Assembly: GCF_002305875.1 (NCBI RefSeq)
Contig: NZ_CP022098.1
Coordinates: 9,734,001-9,798,000 of the forward strand
DNA from: Cystobacter fuscus
Lineage (GTDB): Bacteria; Myxococcota; Myxococcia; Myxococcales; Myxococcaceae
Direction of reading: 5' to 3'
Length of the DNA stretch: 64,000 nt
The notes below the pieces were generated by a model. The model was not told the DNA's origin, ran no database searches, and saw only the letters and a list, made by a program, of their open reading frames with translations. Positions 24,156 through 33,200 of this stretch are shown here, in pieces. The position numbers were made by a program, and so were the translations under genes. Within the stretch, counting starts at the first letter, position 1. Each line of letters starts with the position of its first letter.

Positions 24156-25145
24156 TCACTCAACGAATTCGTGGGCGGGAAACAGCAGCACGTCCGAAAT
24201 GGACGCCACGCCCAACATCAACATCAGGATACGATCCAGCCCCACGGCGATACCCGCCGAGGGTGGCATCCGCCCTACCGCGTCCAGGAAGCGCTCGTCC
24301 AGCGGATAGACGGCCCGGCCCGTGTTCCGCCGGAATTCCTGCTCCTCCAACAGTCGGGCGCGCTGCTCCCCCGCGTCCGTCAGCTCGGAGAAGCCGTTGG
24401 CCAGCTCCAGCCCCCGGGCATAGAGTTCCGTGCGCTCGGCCACCGCGGGCTCCCCGGGCTTGAGCCGCGCCAGCGAGGCCATGGACGCGGGGTACTCGGT
24501 GAGGAAGGTGGGACGCTCCTGTCCCAGGCCCCCCTCCACCCGTTGCAGGAAGAGGTGGAAGAAGACGTCGTCGTACAGCACGGAGTCCCCGGTGCGCACC
24601 CCGGCCGCCTCCGCCGCCCGCTTGAGCGAGGGCCCGTCCGGGCAGGCGCGCAAGTCCACGCCCGTGGCCCGGAGCACCGCGTCCCGCACGGACACCCGCT
24701 CGTAGGGCGTCCGGGTGAAGAACCCATCCCCTCCCACCGCGCCATCCGCCTCCGCCAGCGCCCCCTCCAGGTCCGCCATGATGGCGTGGTAGTCCGCCTG
24801 GGGCCGGTAGAACTCCAGCAGGGTGAACTCGGGGTTGTGCGTGCGCGACACCTCGCCGTTGCGGAACACCTTGCAGATCTGGAACAGCGGACCCGACCCG
24901 TCGGCGAGCAGCCGCTTCATGGCGTACTCGGGGCTGGTGTGCAGGTAGAGCGAGCGGCGCCGACCCACGTCCGTCTCGGGGACGAAGGGGGTCTCGAAGG
25001 CGGTGATGTGGGGCTCCATCCCGGGGGTGGGAACGAGCAGGGGCGTGTCCACCTCCAGGTAGTCACGCTGGGTGAAGAACCGGCGAAGGGCGCCATAGAG
25101 GGCCTGCCGGGCGGCGGCCGAGCGCCACTGCACTGAATTGGGCAT
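24156..25145 (-). CDS. epmA: EF-P lysine aminoacylase EpmA/GenX
   Basis: A 329-residue class II lysyl-tRNA synthetase-like protein that lacks the tRNA anticodon-binding domain, matching EpmA (also PoxA/GenX), which attaches lysine or beta-lysine to elongation factor P. Class II motifs are clear: motif 1 region VDTPLLVPTPGMEPHI, motif 2 FQICKVFRNGEVSRTHNPEFTLLEF and motif 3 GIAVGLDRILMLML. The length fits EpmA (about 325). No efp or epmB gene is nearby. The start region is shared with the divergent M3-type lipoprotein gene 30 bp away. Confidence 0.9.
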   Translation of the reverse strand: MPNSVQWRSAAARQALYGALRRFFTQRDYLEVDTPLLVPTPGMEPHITAFETPFVPETDVGRRRSLYLHTSPEYAMKRLLADGSGPLFQICKVFRNGEVSRTHNPEFTLLEFYRPQADYHAIMADLEGALAEADGAVGGDGFFTRTPYERVSVRDAVLRATGVDLRACPDGPSLKRAAEAAGVRTGDSVLYDDVFFHLFLQRVEGGLGQERPTFLTEYPASMASLARLKPGEPAVAERTELYARGLELANGFSELTDAGEQRARLLEEQEFRRNTGRAVYPLDERFLDAVGRMPPSAGIAVGLDRILMLMLGVASISDVLLFPAHEFVE

Positions 25146-25175
25146 GGGCGCCGCAGAAGTTACATTGCGCCCCCC

Positions 25176-26969
25176 ATGCGCCCAAGGCTTCCCGCACTCA
25201 TCCTCAGCGTCGCTCTCGGTTTCCACGCGGGGTGCGCCACCACTCCCAAGCCCCCTCCGCCCCCCACCGAGGAACAACAACTGGCCACACGCGTGGCCCA
25301 GAGCGCCTCCTCCGCCGAGGCCCTGCTCCAGGCGCAGGATCTGCTGGTGTGGAACTACTGGGCCGAAGGCGCCCGGGCGGACATGGCCGCCACGTACGCC
25401 GGCCAGGACGCGCTCTTCACCCTCGAGGCCATCCGCGACATCGAGCAGCTGCGCCAGCGCACCACCGAGCCCCGGGAGATCAGGGCGCTCACCGCGCTCC
25501 AGGCCCACTTCGCCGGCGAGTACCTGTCCCAGCAGCTCGCCGAGGTGAACGACGCGCTGGCCAACCTGGAGGCCTCGTTGAGCTTCCAGGTGGACGGCCA
25601 GGAGGTGCGCTGGCACGAGCTGGAGCGGCGGCTGGCCAACGAGCGCAGCGCGCTCAAGCGCAAGGCCCTCTACACCGCGGCCACGCCCGCCCTGGAGCGG
25701 CTCTCCCCGCTCATCCGCCGCCGGGCCGAGCGCACCGAGGAGCTGCTCAAGGAGCTGGGCTACTCCTCCTACGAGGCCTTTGGCGGCGAGCTGCGGCAGG
25801 CGGACCTGGACCGGTTGGGGGTGCTCGCCGAGGAGGTGCTCCAGGCCACCGAGGCGCCCTACAAGGAGGTGATGGAGCGGCTCGCCCAGCGCGAGCTGGG
25901 AATGCCCTACGCGAGCCTCACCCGGGCGGACCTGCCGCGACTGTTCCGCTCGCGGGAAGTGGAGGGCCTCTTCCTCAAGGGCGAGCAGCTCCTGCGCGCC
26001 CACGGCACGCTGGCCGGGATGAACATCGACCTGGGCGAGATGAAGAACGTGCGCATCGACGCCCGGGAGGACGTGAAGGGCAAGAACCCGCGTCCGCTGG
26101 CGCTGGGCATCCGGGTGCCCGGGGACGTGCGGCTGTCGGTGCGCTCGGTGGGGGGCGCGCTGGAGCAGGCGAAGATGCTGCACGAGTTCGGCCACGCGCT
26201 GCACTACGCCTTCACGAAGGAGCCGCGCTTCGAGCTGGCCAAGCTGGGCAACCCCACCGTCACCGAGGCCTACGCGGCCCTCTTCGAGGACCTGATGGAG
26301 GACCCGGTGTGGCTCGAGGAGCACGCGGGACTCAAGGACAGGGAGCGCGCCGGGTTCCTCGCGGCGACGAGCTCCCACAAGCTGTTCCTCATCCGCCGCG
26401 CCGCGGGACGCCTGCTCTACCAGCTCGCGCTGCACCGGCAGGGCGAGACGGTGGAGGCGCGCGAGCTGTACCGGGCCATCATCTCCCGGGTGGACGCGCT
26501 GCCGGCGACGGACGACGACGTGGCGCGCTACCAGGTGGACCAGGAGGACTTCTTCCAGTCCGCGGACAACTTCCGCGCGTGGTTCCTCGCGGGCCAGTTG
26601 CAGGGGCAGCTCAAGGCGCGCTTCGGCCCCGCGTGGTGGCACAGCCCGGAGGCGGGCACGTTCCTCAAAGAGCTGTGGGCGCACGGCAACGCCCTCTCCG
26701 CGCGTGAAGTGGCCGAGACCCTGGGTGACCGGGGCATCGTCCCGGACGTGCTGCTGCTGCGGCTCGGCACCACCCTGGGCGTGCCCATGAAGCTGGGAAC
26801 GCATGAGGCGCCCGCGGCTCCGACTCCCGAGGCACCGAAGCCCGAGACACCGGTGGCGCCCGAGAGCCCTCCCGCGGCGCCCGAAAGCCCCCCGGCGGCC
26901 CCCCAGGGCCCTCCGGCTGAGCCCGAGAGCGCTCCTGCCCCGGAGAACCCTCCGGCCCCGGCGGGCTAG
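25176..26969 (+). CDS. M3-type metallopeptidase lipoprotein
   Basis: A 597-residue lipoprotein precursor with lipobox FHAGC (Cys20) followed by a Pro-rich spacer. The body is an alpha-helical thimet/oligoendopeptidase-like fold with zinc motif HEFGHALHY (H336, E337, H340); a downstream Glu in TVTEAYAALFEDLM fits the third ligand. M3 enzymes cut short peptides inside an enclosed channel; here it would sit on the periplasmic or outer face of the envelope. The last about 50 residues are Ala/Pro/Glu repeats (ESPPAAP) that look like a cell-wall-spanning or flexible tail. It is transcribed divergently from epmA. Confidence 0.82.
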   Translation: MRPRLPALILSVALGFHAGCATTPKPPPPPTEEQQLATRVAQSASSAEALLQAQDLLVWNYWAEGARADMAATYAGQDALFTLEAIRDIEQLRQRTTEPREIRALTALQAHFAGEYLSQQLAEVNDALANLEASLSFQVDGQEVRWHELERRLANERSALKRKALYTAATPALERLSPLIRRRAERTEELLKELGYSSYEAFGGELRQADLDRLGVLAEEVLQATEAPYKEVMERLAQRELGMPYASLTRADLPRLFRSREVEGLFLKGEQLLRAHGTLAGMNIDLGEMKNVRIDAREDVKGKNPRPLALGIRVPGDVRLSVRSVGGALEQAKMLHEFGHALHYAFTKEPRFELAKLGNPTVTEAYAALFEDLMEDPVWLEEHAGLKDRERAGFLAATSSHKLFLIRRAAGRLLYQLALHRQGETVEARELYRAIISRVDALPATDDDVARYQVDQEDFFQSADNFRAWFLAGQLQGQLKARFGPAWWHSPEAGTFLKELWAHGNALSAREVAETLGDRGIVPDVLLLRLGTTLGVPMKLGTHEAPAAPTPEAPKPETPVAPESPPAAPESPPAAPQGPPAEPESAPAPENPPAPAG

Positions 26970-27283
26970 CGCGCCTCGAGCGCGGCGGCCCGCTCCTCGC
27001 GGCGCAGCTGGGCATCGAGCCAGAAGGTCCCGCCCGGAACCAGTGAGGCGACGAAGGCCACCACCACCCGGGTGAAGCCCCAGCGGTGCTCGAGGGCGGC
27101 CATCATCAGCGTGTACACGTACGCGATGAACAGCACACCGTGCGCCATGCCCACCCCGCGCACCATCTGCGGCATGCCCAGGAGGTACTTCAGCGGCATG
27201 GCCAGCAGGAGGAGGACGAGGAAGGACAGTCCTTCCCAGAAGGCGACGGCGCGGAAGCGCCCGAGGGGGGTGGTCAGCAACAT
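26966..27283 (-). CDS. DUF3817-type small membrane protein
   Basis: A 105-residue protein with three predicted membrane helices. The first about 85 residues match the DUF3817 pattern I recall: FRAVAFWEGLSFLVLLLLAMPLKY, GMAHGVLFIAYVY and VVAFVASLVPGGTFWLD. The function of the family is unknown. GGGAGAG precedes the ATG by about 10 nt. The stop overlaps the convergent peptidase gene by 4 bp. Confidence 0.8.
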   Translation of the reverse strand: MLLTTPLGRFRAVAFWEGLSFLVLLLLAMPLKYLLGMPQMVRGVGMAHGVLFIAYVYTLMMAALEHRWGFTRVVVAFVASLVPGGTFWLDAQLRREERAAALEAR

Positions 27284-27509
27284 GGCGATGTCTCTCCCAC
27301 GGCCATGAACTCGAGGGAGCGGACTCGCTCCAACAGGCCGCGATAGGGGGCGCGGCACTGTAGTCCGGGTCGCACGGCCTCGCGATTCGCTCCGAGCGCG
27401 AGTGGATCCAGCCTCCGGGTGAGAATTCTCCCGCCCAGAGCCCCCGGAGTTCGGCGATGGACGATATGATTCGTCCACCACCGAACCCAAGTTCCCCAGG
27501 AGGACCCCG
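27284..27509. other. Promoter region of the peptidoglycan-hydrolase island
   Basis: About 225 bp between the DUF3817-type gene and the first gene of the plus-strand cluster. It holds a perfect 10-bp palindrome, GAGAATTCTC (27421-27430), and a TATGAT-like box about 45 nt before the first start codon. No clear -35 was found. Confidence 0.35.
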
Positions 27510-28319
27510 GTGCACGTCGAACGGCGCACGCGCCCTGTCTTGCTCTCACTCCTCTGCCTCACCTGGATGGGGCCCCTTGCTTGCAAGCGGGCGTCGGAAA
27601 CTCCGGCGGAGGGAGCTCGTGACACCCAGGCGGGCAACCCCGCCCCAGCCCCTGCCCAGGCCACCTCGCTGCCCGTCCAGGTCCTGCCGGGACTCGAGAT
27701 GATTTCCAAGCCCGAGGAGGCCGCCGCGGCCCTGCGCCGCGAATGGCCCCAGACCTATGCGCTCATGGAGGGCCGGCTCCCCCAGAAGAAGGCGCGGGAA
27801 CTGCGCCGGTGCACGGACATCGAGGGCGTGGACGCGAATGACGTCGACGTCGTCACCCAGCAGGAGACCGAGATCGTCCAGCTCCAGTTTCTCCAGTGTC
27901 GGGTGCTGAAGGCGCTCACCACGGCCCGTCCTTCACGCACCAGCCAGGTGAGGGAGATTCTCAAGCTCAAGTCCCCGGGCGACGTCCTCCCCGCGGCGCT
28001 GGCGCCGGAGTTCGGCGAGGCGGCTCCAGACAAGGCGCGTGAGCGGCAGGGGAAGTCCTGGAGCGCCACCGAGCCCGCGCTCCACTTCGAGCCGAGGGAA
28101 GGCGAGCGCAACGCCTTCAGCCTCGAGGTCACCGGCCAGGACACCTTTGGACTGCTGGAGTGGTGGGCCACGGGAGACTTCAATGGAGACGGGCAAGAGG
28201 ACGTGATCGCCTATCGGGCCATGTCCCCCCGGGGCGGCTCCCTCACCGACATCGCCGCCTTCGTGCTGACGCGCTCCCAACCCCAAGGCGTCCTCCAGAT
28301 CCTCGAGCACTGGCGGTAA
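27510..28319 (+). CDS. Lipoprotein, first gene of the hydrolase island (candidate immunity)
   Basis: A 269-residue lipoprotein precursor: basic n-region, hydrophobic core and lipobox GPLAC (Cys25), then an Ala/Pro-rich spacer and a globular domain. Near the C-terminus, GDFNGDGQEDVIAYRAM is an FG-GAP-like, Ca2+-loop type motif also seen in the next two proteins. No family was recognised. A perfect AGGAGG lies 6 nt before the GTG start. It is followed after 27 bp by the paralogue pair, all on the same strand as two large peptidoglycan hydrolases that lack signals. Periplasmic location fits a role protecting the producer, which is inference. Confidence 0.7.
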   Translation: MHVERRTRPVLLSLLCLTWMGPLACKRASETPAEGARDTQAGNPAPAPAQATSLPVQVLPGLEMISKPEEAAAALRREWPQTYALMEGRLPQKKARELRRCTDIEGVDANDVDVVTQQETEIVQLQFLQCRVLKALTTARPSRTSQVREILKLKSPGDVLPAALAPEFGEAAPDKARERQGKSWSATEPALHFEPREGERNAFSLEVTGQDTFGLLEWWATGDFNGDGQEDVIAYRAMSPRGGSLTDIAAFVLTRSQPQGVLQILEHWR

Positions 28320-28346
28320 TCCCTCGCGACCCCAGGACCCACGGGC

Positions 28347-29246
28347 ATGAGCAACGCGAACAAGCACGCCACCTCCCGCTCGCTGCTCCTCCCCTCGCTC
28401 GCGACGTCAGTGCTGCTCGGGATGGCGCCCGCACTGGCTCACGCGGAGGAGAGCCTGTGTGACTCGGAATGGGGAGCCAAGAGCCTCACCATCGAGATCG
28501 GCGAGCGGAAGAACGATGGACAGCCGTTGCAGTCCTACAATCCCGCGAAGCCCTTCGAGCCCTATGATCTCCTGGGAGATCGCTATCTCTTCGCCGAAAA
28601 GGGAGTGGTGTACCGGACCGTGGGCACCTTCACGGACAGGAAGGAAGGCGAAGAGGCGCTGAAAACGGTCTACATGGAGATGACCCACCTCTACACGGGG
28701 GCCTACAAGCCCTATCTGACGAGCCTGGGTCCCTACCTGGTCAACGACGCCTCCACCTGCAAGGTGAACAGGGACAATCCCGTCATCGACCCCGCCTCCT
28801 GGATCATGGAGAAGAACAAAGTGCTGTTGGTGGGGCAGGCCACCACGGCTTGCGAGCGGGGCCAGACCACCAAGAAGCTCACCGTGGTGTCCTGTGACGG
28901 CAAGAAGAACCTGCTCACCGACTCGGTCTCCGCGCCCTGCGAGGCCGGCCGGATCACTACCTGCATCCACCCCCTGGCTCCGGGCGTCTTCATCTTCGAA
29001 CACTACTACTCAGCACCTGGCGCGGGAACCTCGGTGAACCTGCGGGTCTACGACACGGCCAAGAAGAAGAAGCTCAAGGCCTTGTCCTGGGTGAACGAAG
29101 GCGGGCCCGAGGCCGAGGTGCTGGGCGTCGAGGACGTCGACAAGGATGGCGTCCCCGAAATCGTGCGCAGCATCGCCGGGAGCGGCAGACCCACGTCCCT
29201 GCTCAAGTGGAATAACGGCAAGCTCACCGAGGTCAAGGCTCCGTGA
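28347..29246 (+). CDS. Exported protein, paralogue 1 (candidate immunity)
   Basis: A 299-residue precursor with a Sec signal cleaved after AHA (about residue 33). The mature part has six or more Cys (LCDSEWG, STCKV, TTACERG, VVSCDGKK, APCEAG, TTCIHP), implying disulfides in the periplasm, and ends in VEDVDKDGVPEIVRS, an FG-GAP-like loop. It is about 70% identical by eye to the next protein. AGGA precedes the ATG. The 24 bp from 29243 to 29266 copy the start of the downstream effector gene, marking a tandem duplication. No family was recognised. Confidence 0.75.
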   Translation: MSNANKHATSRSLLLPSLATSVLLGMAPALAHAEESLCDSEWGAKSLTIEIGERKNDGQPLQSYNPAKPFEPYDLLGDRYLFAEKGVVYRTVGTFTDRKEGEEALKTVYMEMTHLYTGAYKPYLTSLGPYLVNDASTCKVNRDNPVIDPASWIMEKNKVLLVGQATTACERGQTTKKLTVVSCDGKKNLLTDSVSAPCEAGRITTCIHPLAPGVFIFEHYYSAPGAGTSVNLRVYDTAKKKKLKALSWVNEGGPEAEVLGVEDVDKDGVPEIVRSIAGSGRPTSLLKWNNGKLTEVKAP

Positions 29247-29266
29247 GCTACAGCCACCAACAACCC
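29243..29266 (+). repeat. 24-bp duplication scar, copy 1
   Basis: Identical to 30226-30249, which is the start (GTG plus seven codons) of the M15C protein gene. Here it follows the stop of paralogue 1 but leads into unrelated sequence, so it is a leftover of the tandem duplication that made the paralogue pair. Confidence 0.75.
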
Positions 29267-29323
29267 CCGATGTCCGAGCGGCTCTCGAGCACCGTCCGGT
29301 TCAGCCAATCCAGGACTACAGAC

Positions 29324-30229
29324 ATGCGCACCCCAAACAAGCACGCCACCTCCCGCTCGATGTTCGGCCTTTCTCTTCTGACGTCCGCGGTGTCCTTCCT
29401 GCTCGGGGTGGCGCCAGCACCGGTCCACGCGGAGGAGCGCCTGTGTGACTCGGAATGGGGAGAGCAGGGTCTCTCCATCCAGGTGGGGGAACGGAAGAAC
29501 GACGGACAACCGTTGAAGTCGTACGATCCCGCGAATCCGTTCGAGCCCTACGATCTCCCAGGAGATCGCTACCTCTTCGCCCGAAAGGGGATCACCTACC
29601 GGACCGTGGGCCGGTTCACGGACAAGCAAGAGGGTGAAGAAGCATTGAAAAAGGTCTACGAGGAGATGACCTATCTCTACACGGGTGCCTACCCGCCCTA
29701 CCTGGCGAGTCTGGGTCCCTACCTGGTGAGTGAAACCTTTTCCTGCAAGGTAGACGGGAACAATCCAGTCATCAACCCGTCTTCCTGGCTCATGGAGAAG
29801 GACAAGGTGATTCTAGCTGGAGCGACCACGGCCTGTGTCCGTGGCCGGCTCACCAAGAAGCTCACTGTGGTGTCCTGCGACGGGAAGAAGAACCTGATCA
29901 CTGACTCGGTCTCCGCGCCCTGTGATGCCGGCCGGGTCACCACCTGCATCCATCCCGTGACACCAGGCGTCTTCATCTTCGAGCACTTCTACTCATCACC
30001 CGGCGGAGGAACCTCGGTGAACCTGCGCGCCTACGACACGAGCAAGAAGAAGAAGCTCAAGTCCATGGACTGGGTGAACGAGGGAGGGCCCGAAGCCGAG
30101 GTATTGGGTGTCGAGGACGTCGACAAGGACGGCGTGCCCGAGATCGTGCGCAGCGTCGCCGAAAGCGGCAAACCCACGTCCATGTTCAAGTGGAAGAGCG
30201 GCAAGTTCATCGAGGTCAAGACCCCGTGA
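29324..30229 (+). CDS. Exported protein, paralogue 2 (candidate immunity)
   Basis: A 301-residue precursor with a Sec signal cleaved after VHA (about residue 36). The sequence runs in parallel with paralogue 1 throughout: same Cys pattern, GERKNDGQPL, YLFARKG, ITDSVSAPC, HPVTPGVFIFEHFYS and the C-terminal VEDVDKDGVPEIVRS. The ATG at 29324 has CAGGA upstream. Its stop overlaps the GTG start of the giant M15C protein (GTGA), so it is translated in coupling with that protein, the arrangement expected for an immunity protein next to its toxin. That role is inferred, not shown. Confidence 0.75.
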   Translation: MRTPNKHATSRSMFGLSLLTSAVSFLLGVAPAPVHAEERLCDSEWGEQGLSIQVGERKNDGQPLKSYDPANPFEPYDLPGDRYLFARKGITYRTVGRFTDKQEGEEALKKVYEEMTYLYTGAYPPYLASLGPYLVSETFSCKVDGNNPVINPSSWLMEKDKVILAGATTACVRGRLTKKLTVVSCDGKKNLITDSVSAPCDAGRVTTCIHPVTPGVFIFEHFYSSPGGGTSVNLRAYDTSKKKKLKSMDWVNEGGPEAEVLGVEDVDKDGVPEIVRSVAESGKPTSMFKWKSGKFIEVKTP

Positions 30230-30249
30230 GCTACAGCCACCAACAACCC
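30226..30249 (+). repeat. 24-bp duplication scar, copy 2 (start of the M15C gene)
   Basis: The functional copy of the repeat at 29243-29266: it overlaps the stop of paralogue 2 and encodes the first eight codons of the large M15C protein. Confidence 0.75.
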
Positions 30250-33200
30250 ACACACAAATACACGACGGACGCGGAGCTCGAGCGCATCTATGGCAAGCGC
30301 CTGGTGCACAACGACTTCCAGAGCGACAGCATCACCGGTAGCTTCGAGAAGACGGCGCGGGTTCTCGAGAATCCCGTCCTCGAAAGTTTCAGCCGGAATC
30401 ACATCGTCGACGTGAAGCTGCCAGGGATCGGTCCACAGAAAGACAAGACCGTTACCGTGCAGTTCAACCGGAAACTGGCCCATCTCCTGTTGGCTGCCTT
30501 CGAGAAGATCCGGTCCGAGAACCTCCCCTACACCATCTATCAGGTCGGCGGATATTTCTTCCGCTACCAACAAAACCCCAGTGTTCGAGAGGCCCTCGCG
30601 AATCGCCCGGAGTACGCGGACCTACGAAAGGACAAGGGCTTCTCGGCCAATTGGAACATCGTCTGCGCGGAACGGGACCGGCAACTCAAGACGTTCGATG
30701 AGAGAATTCCCTACGGCAGCAAGACGAAAGCCAAGAAGGACCTGCTCTCCAATCACGCCTTTGGAAGCGCCATCGACATCAATTGGGAGACGAATCCCTA
30801 TAAGAAAGGAGCCCTGTTCGACCTCCATCCCAGAATCGTGGCGATCCTGGAGGGATTCGGCTTCAACTGGGGCGGCAAGTACCACGACTACATGCACTTC
30901 GAGTACCTGCGCGGAACCATCGAGGGTGTCCCCGATGAGGATCCACCGCAGGTGTTCTATCCGTTCAGCGTGGAGCAGAGGCGGGAATCACCCCTCAAGT
31001 ACTACTACCTGAATGAGCGGGGGAAAGGCGGGTATTTCCCTGTCGGCCTGCAGCAGAACCTGCACGGCGGCGTCCATCTGGAACCAGAAGCCACCGCCAC
31101 CAGGACGCCCGTCCATGCCGCCATGCCCGGATACATCGTGGCCGCGCGCCTCATGTCACCCGGAAAGGGAGGAGACAACCGAGACGTCCGCCGGGTCACG
31201 GATGATCGTCCGCTCGGCTTCGTCCTGCTCCGGCACGAATTGCTGGACAAGACCGGCAACGGCTCGGCGGACGGGCAGGCGGCGGCCGCACCGGAAAGCA
31301 CCCCTCAGGCGCGTACCCTTTACAGCCTCTATATGCACCTCGCGGCTCCCAACTGGGACGCGGCCACTCCAGACCCCGCGGAGGCCCCATGGCTGGCCTC
31401 GCTCCTCAAGATGCGGTTTGGCGGAGTGGTGAACCTCGACCCCCGCAGCCCAGAAGTGGGGAAGACATTCTGGTCCAAGGAAGAACTGAGCCCGGGGGCG
31501 ACCTCGTTCAAGGTGCATGATCGGGAATCGCCATTGCCCGCCCAGCGGGGGAACAACGTCATCGCACTGGGCAAATCGACCCCCGAGGATGTCCGTCAAG
31601 CCATCGAGGCGCTTCAAGCGGGCGCCATCGTCACTTTCGATCGCGCGCTCTTCCCCGTGGCCGCGGGTGAGACCATCGGATTCATCAGCGCAAACCAGCC
31701 CCTCGAGGGACAGGCGCCCTCCTCCCAACAGGGTACGGCCGCCAGATACCTGCACTGGGAAATGTTCTCCACCAGCACGCAGGACGGCGGCATCCAACTC
31801 CTTCGCGAGCGGGCCGGACTCAACAAGCTCTTCAAACCGGTCAAGGAACTCCGGCAGGACAACTTCCTGGAAATGCCCTCGGCCGAAAAGGGAGACGTGC
31901 CCAACGAGCTCCAGCAGATACTTGGAACCACGGGCGAGGCGCTTGCGGAGCAGCTGACGTCAGACACCTACGGTGACGTCCTCCTGAGGCACTTCAACGA
32001 GGGAAAGACCTTCTTCCCGGGCCGTCCGGATACGGCGCCCCAGTTCACCTACCCACTCGACATCGTCCTGGACAATGCCTATCAGTACAAAGGGGACGCC
32101 ACGGGCAACTGCTCTCTGACAGTCACCTACTTCAAGGGAAACGTCTCGCTCAAAACGGAGACGCTCAAGCTCAAGCCGGATCAGGGCAAGGTCACCTTGA
32201 ACGTTCCCGCCGAGGCAGACACGCTCGATCTCTGGTCTCCAGACTTCTTCCTCGACAAGCCCGAGCCCGCGGCGAACGAAAATCCGCGTCCCAAGCGGCT
32301 CGAGAACCGCCTGAAGTTATTGGAGATGACCGCCACCCACCATTGGCGCAATCTCTTGCTGGATCACTTGAATGAGTGGACCCCGGAAGGTCTCGAGACC
32401 CAGTTGGAGGCACGCCGGGAAGCCGGCCACCTCGACGATCTCGTCGACACCACCAGCCCGACGGTCTTCGCCGCATGGAAGAAGAACATCCGGCCCTTGA
32501 GCTGGTGGTCGCGGAAGAAGAACGACGATGATCCCTACGGAGAGGTCCCCGTTCTGGGAGCCGAAGCGCAGGAAAAAAGTATTTTCGGTTCAGGCGAACA
32601 TCTTCTGCCCGAGACCGCGACTACCCTCAACGTGCATCCGGTGACGACTCTCTGGCTCATTGACATCCTCCTCGAAAAGGAGGCCATTGCATTCAAGAAG
32701 ACCTGGCCACCGGCGACGTTGAAGCGCGATGAGAGCACCCAGAAGCCGCTGTTTCTCGGCTTCCTCTACCAGGAAGAGAAGCCCGCGGTCGGGGTAAAGC
32801 TGCTCTCGATTCTCGTGCAGCATGGCTACGGCACCACGGACGGAACGAACGCTACGGACGTCCTGTTCTGGGCAACCCCGGCGGGAGAAGGAGCTGCGCT
32901 CCACGCCCCCCAGATATTGGGCCGTACGGCCTACCAGGAAGGCGTGGCGATGGTTCGTGCGCCCTTCCCCTTCTGGGGAGATTGGCGGATGCATGCCACG
33001 GATGGGGCCCAACAATCATTCGAGCCCATTCAATCCGGGGAGACATTCCTCCAGATAGTCAGACCCGAGCTGGAAAGTCAGACCTTCGTGCTCGGTGCCG
33101 GGAAAACCGCGCCGGGCGCCAATAGCGGCACGCGACCACTCGTCATGGGCAGTTTGAAGTTCAGCAAGAACTGGCCCATCGCGCTCGCGGGCTATGTGCT

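Noticed and set aside
31040-31790. A second active peptidase (M23) in the giant hydrolase.
   Set aside because: Two of the zinc-ligand positions are replaced, so only the fold, not activity, is supported.
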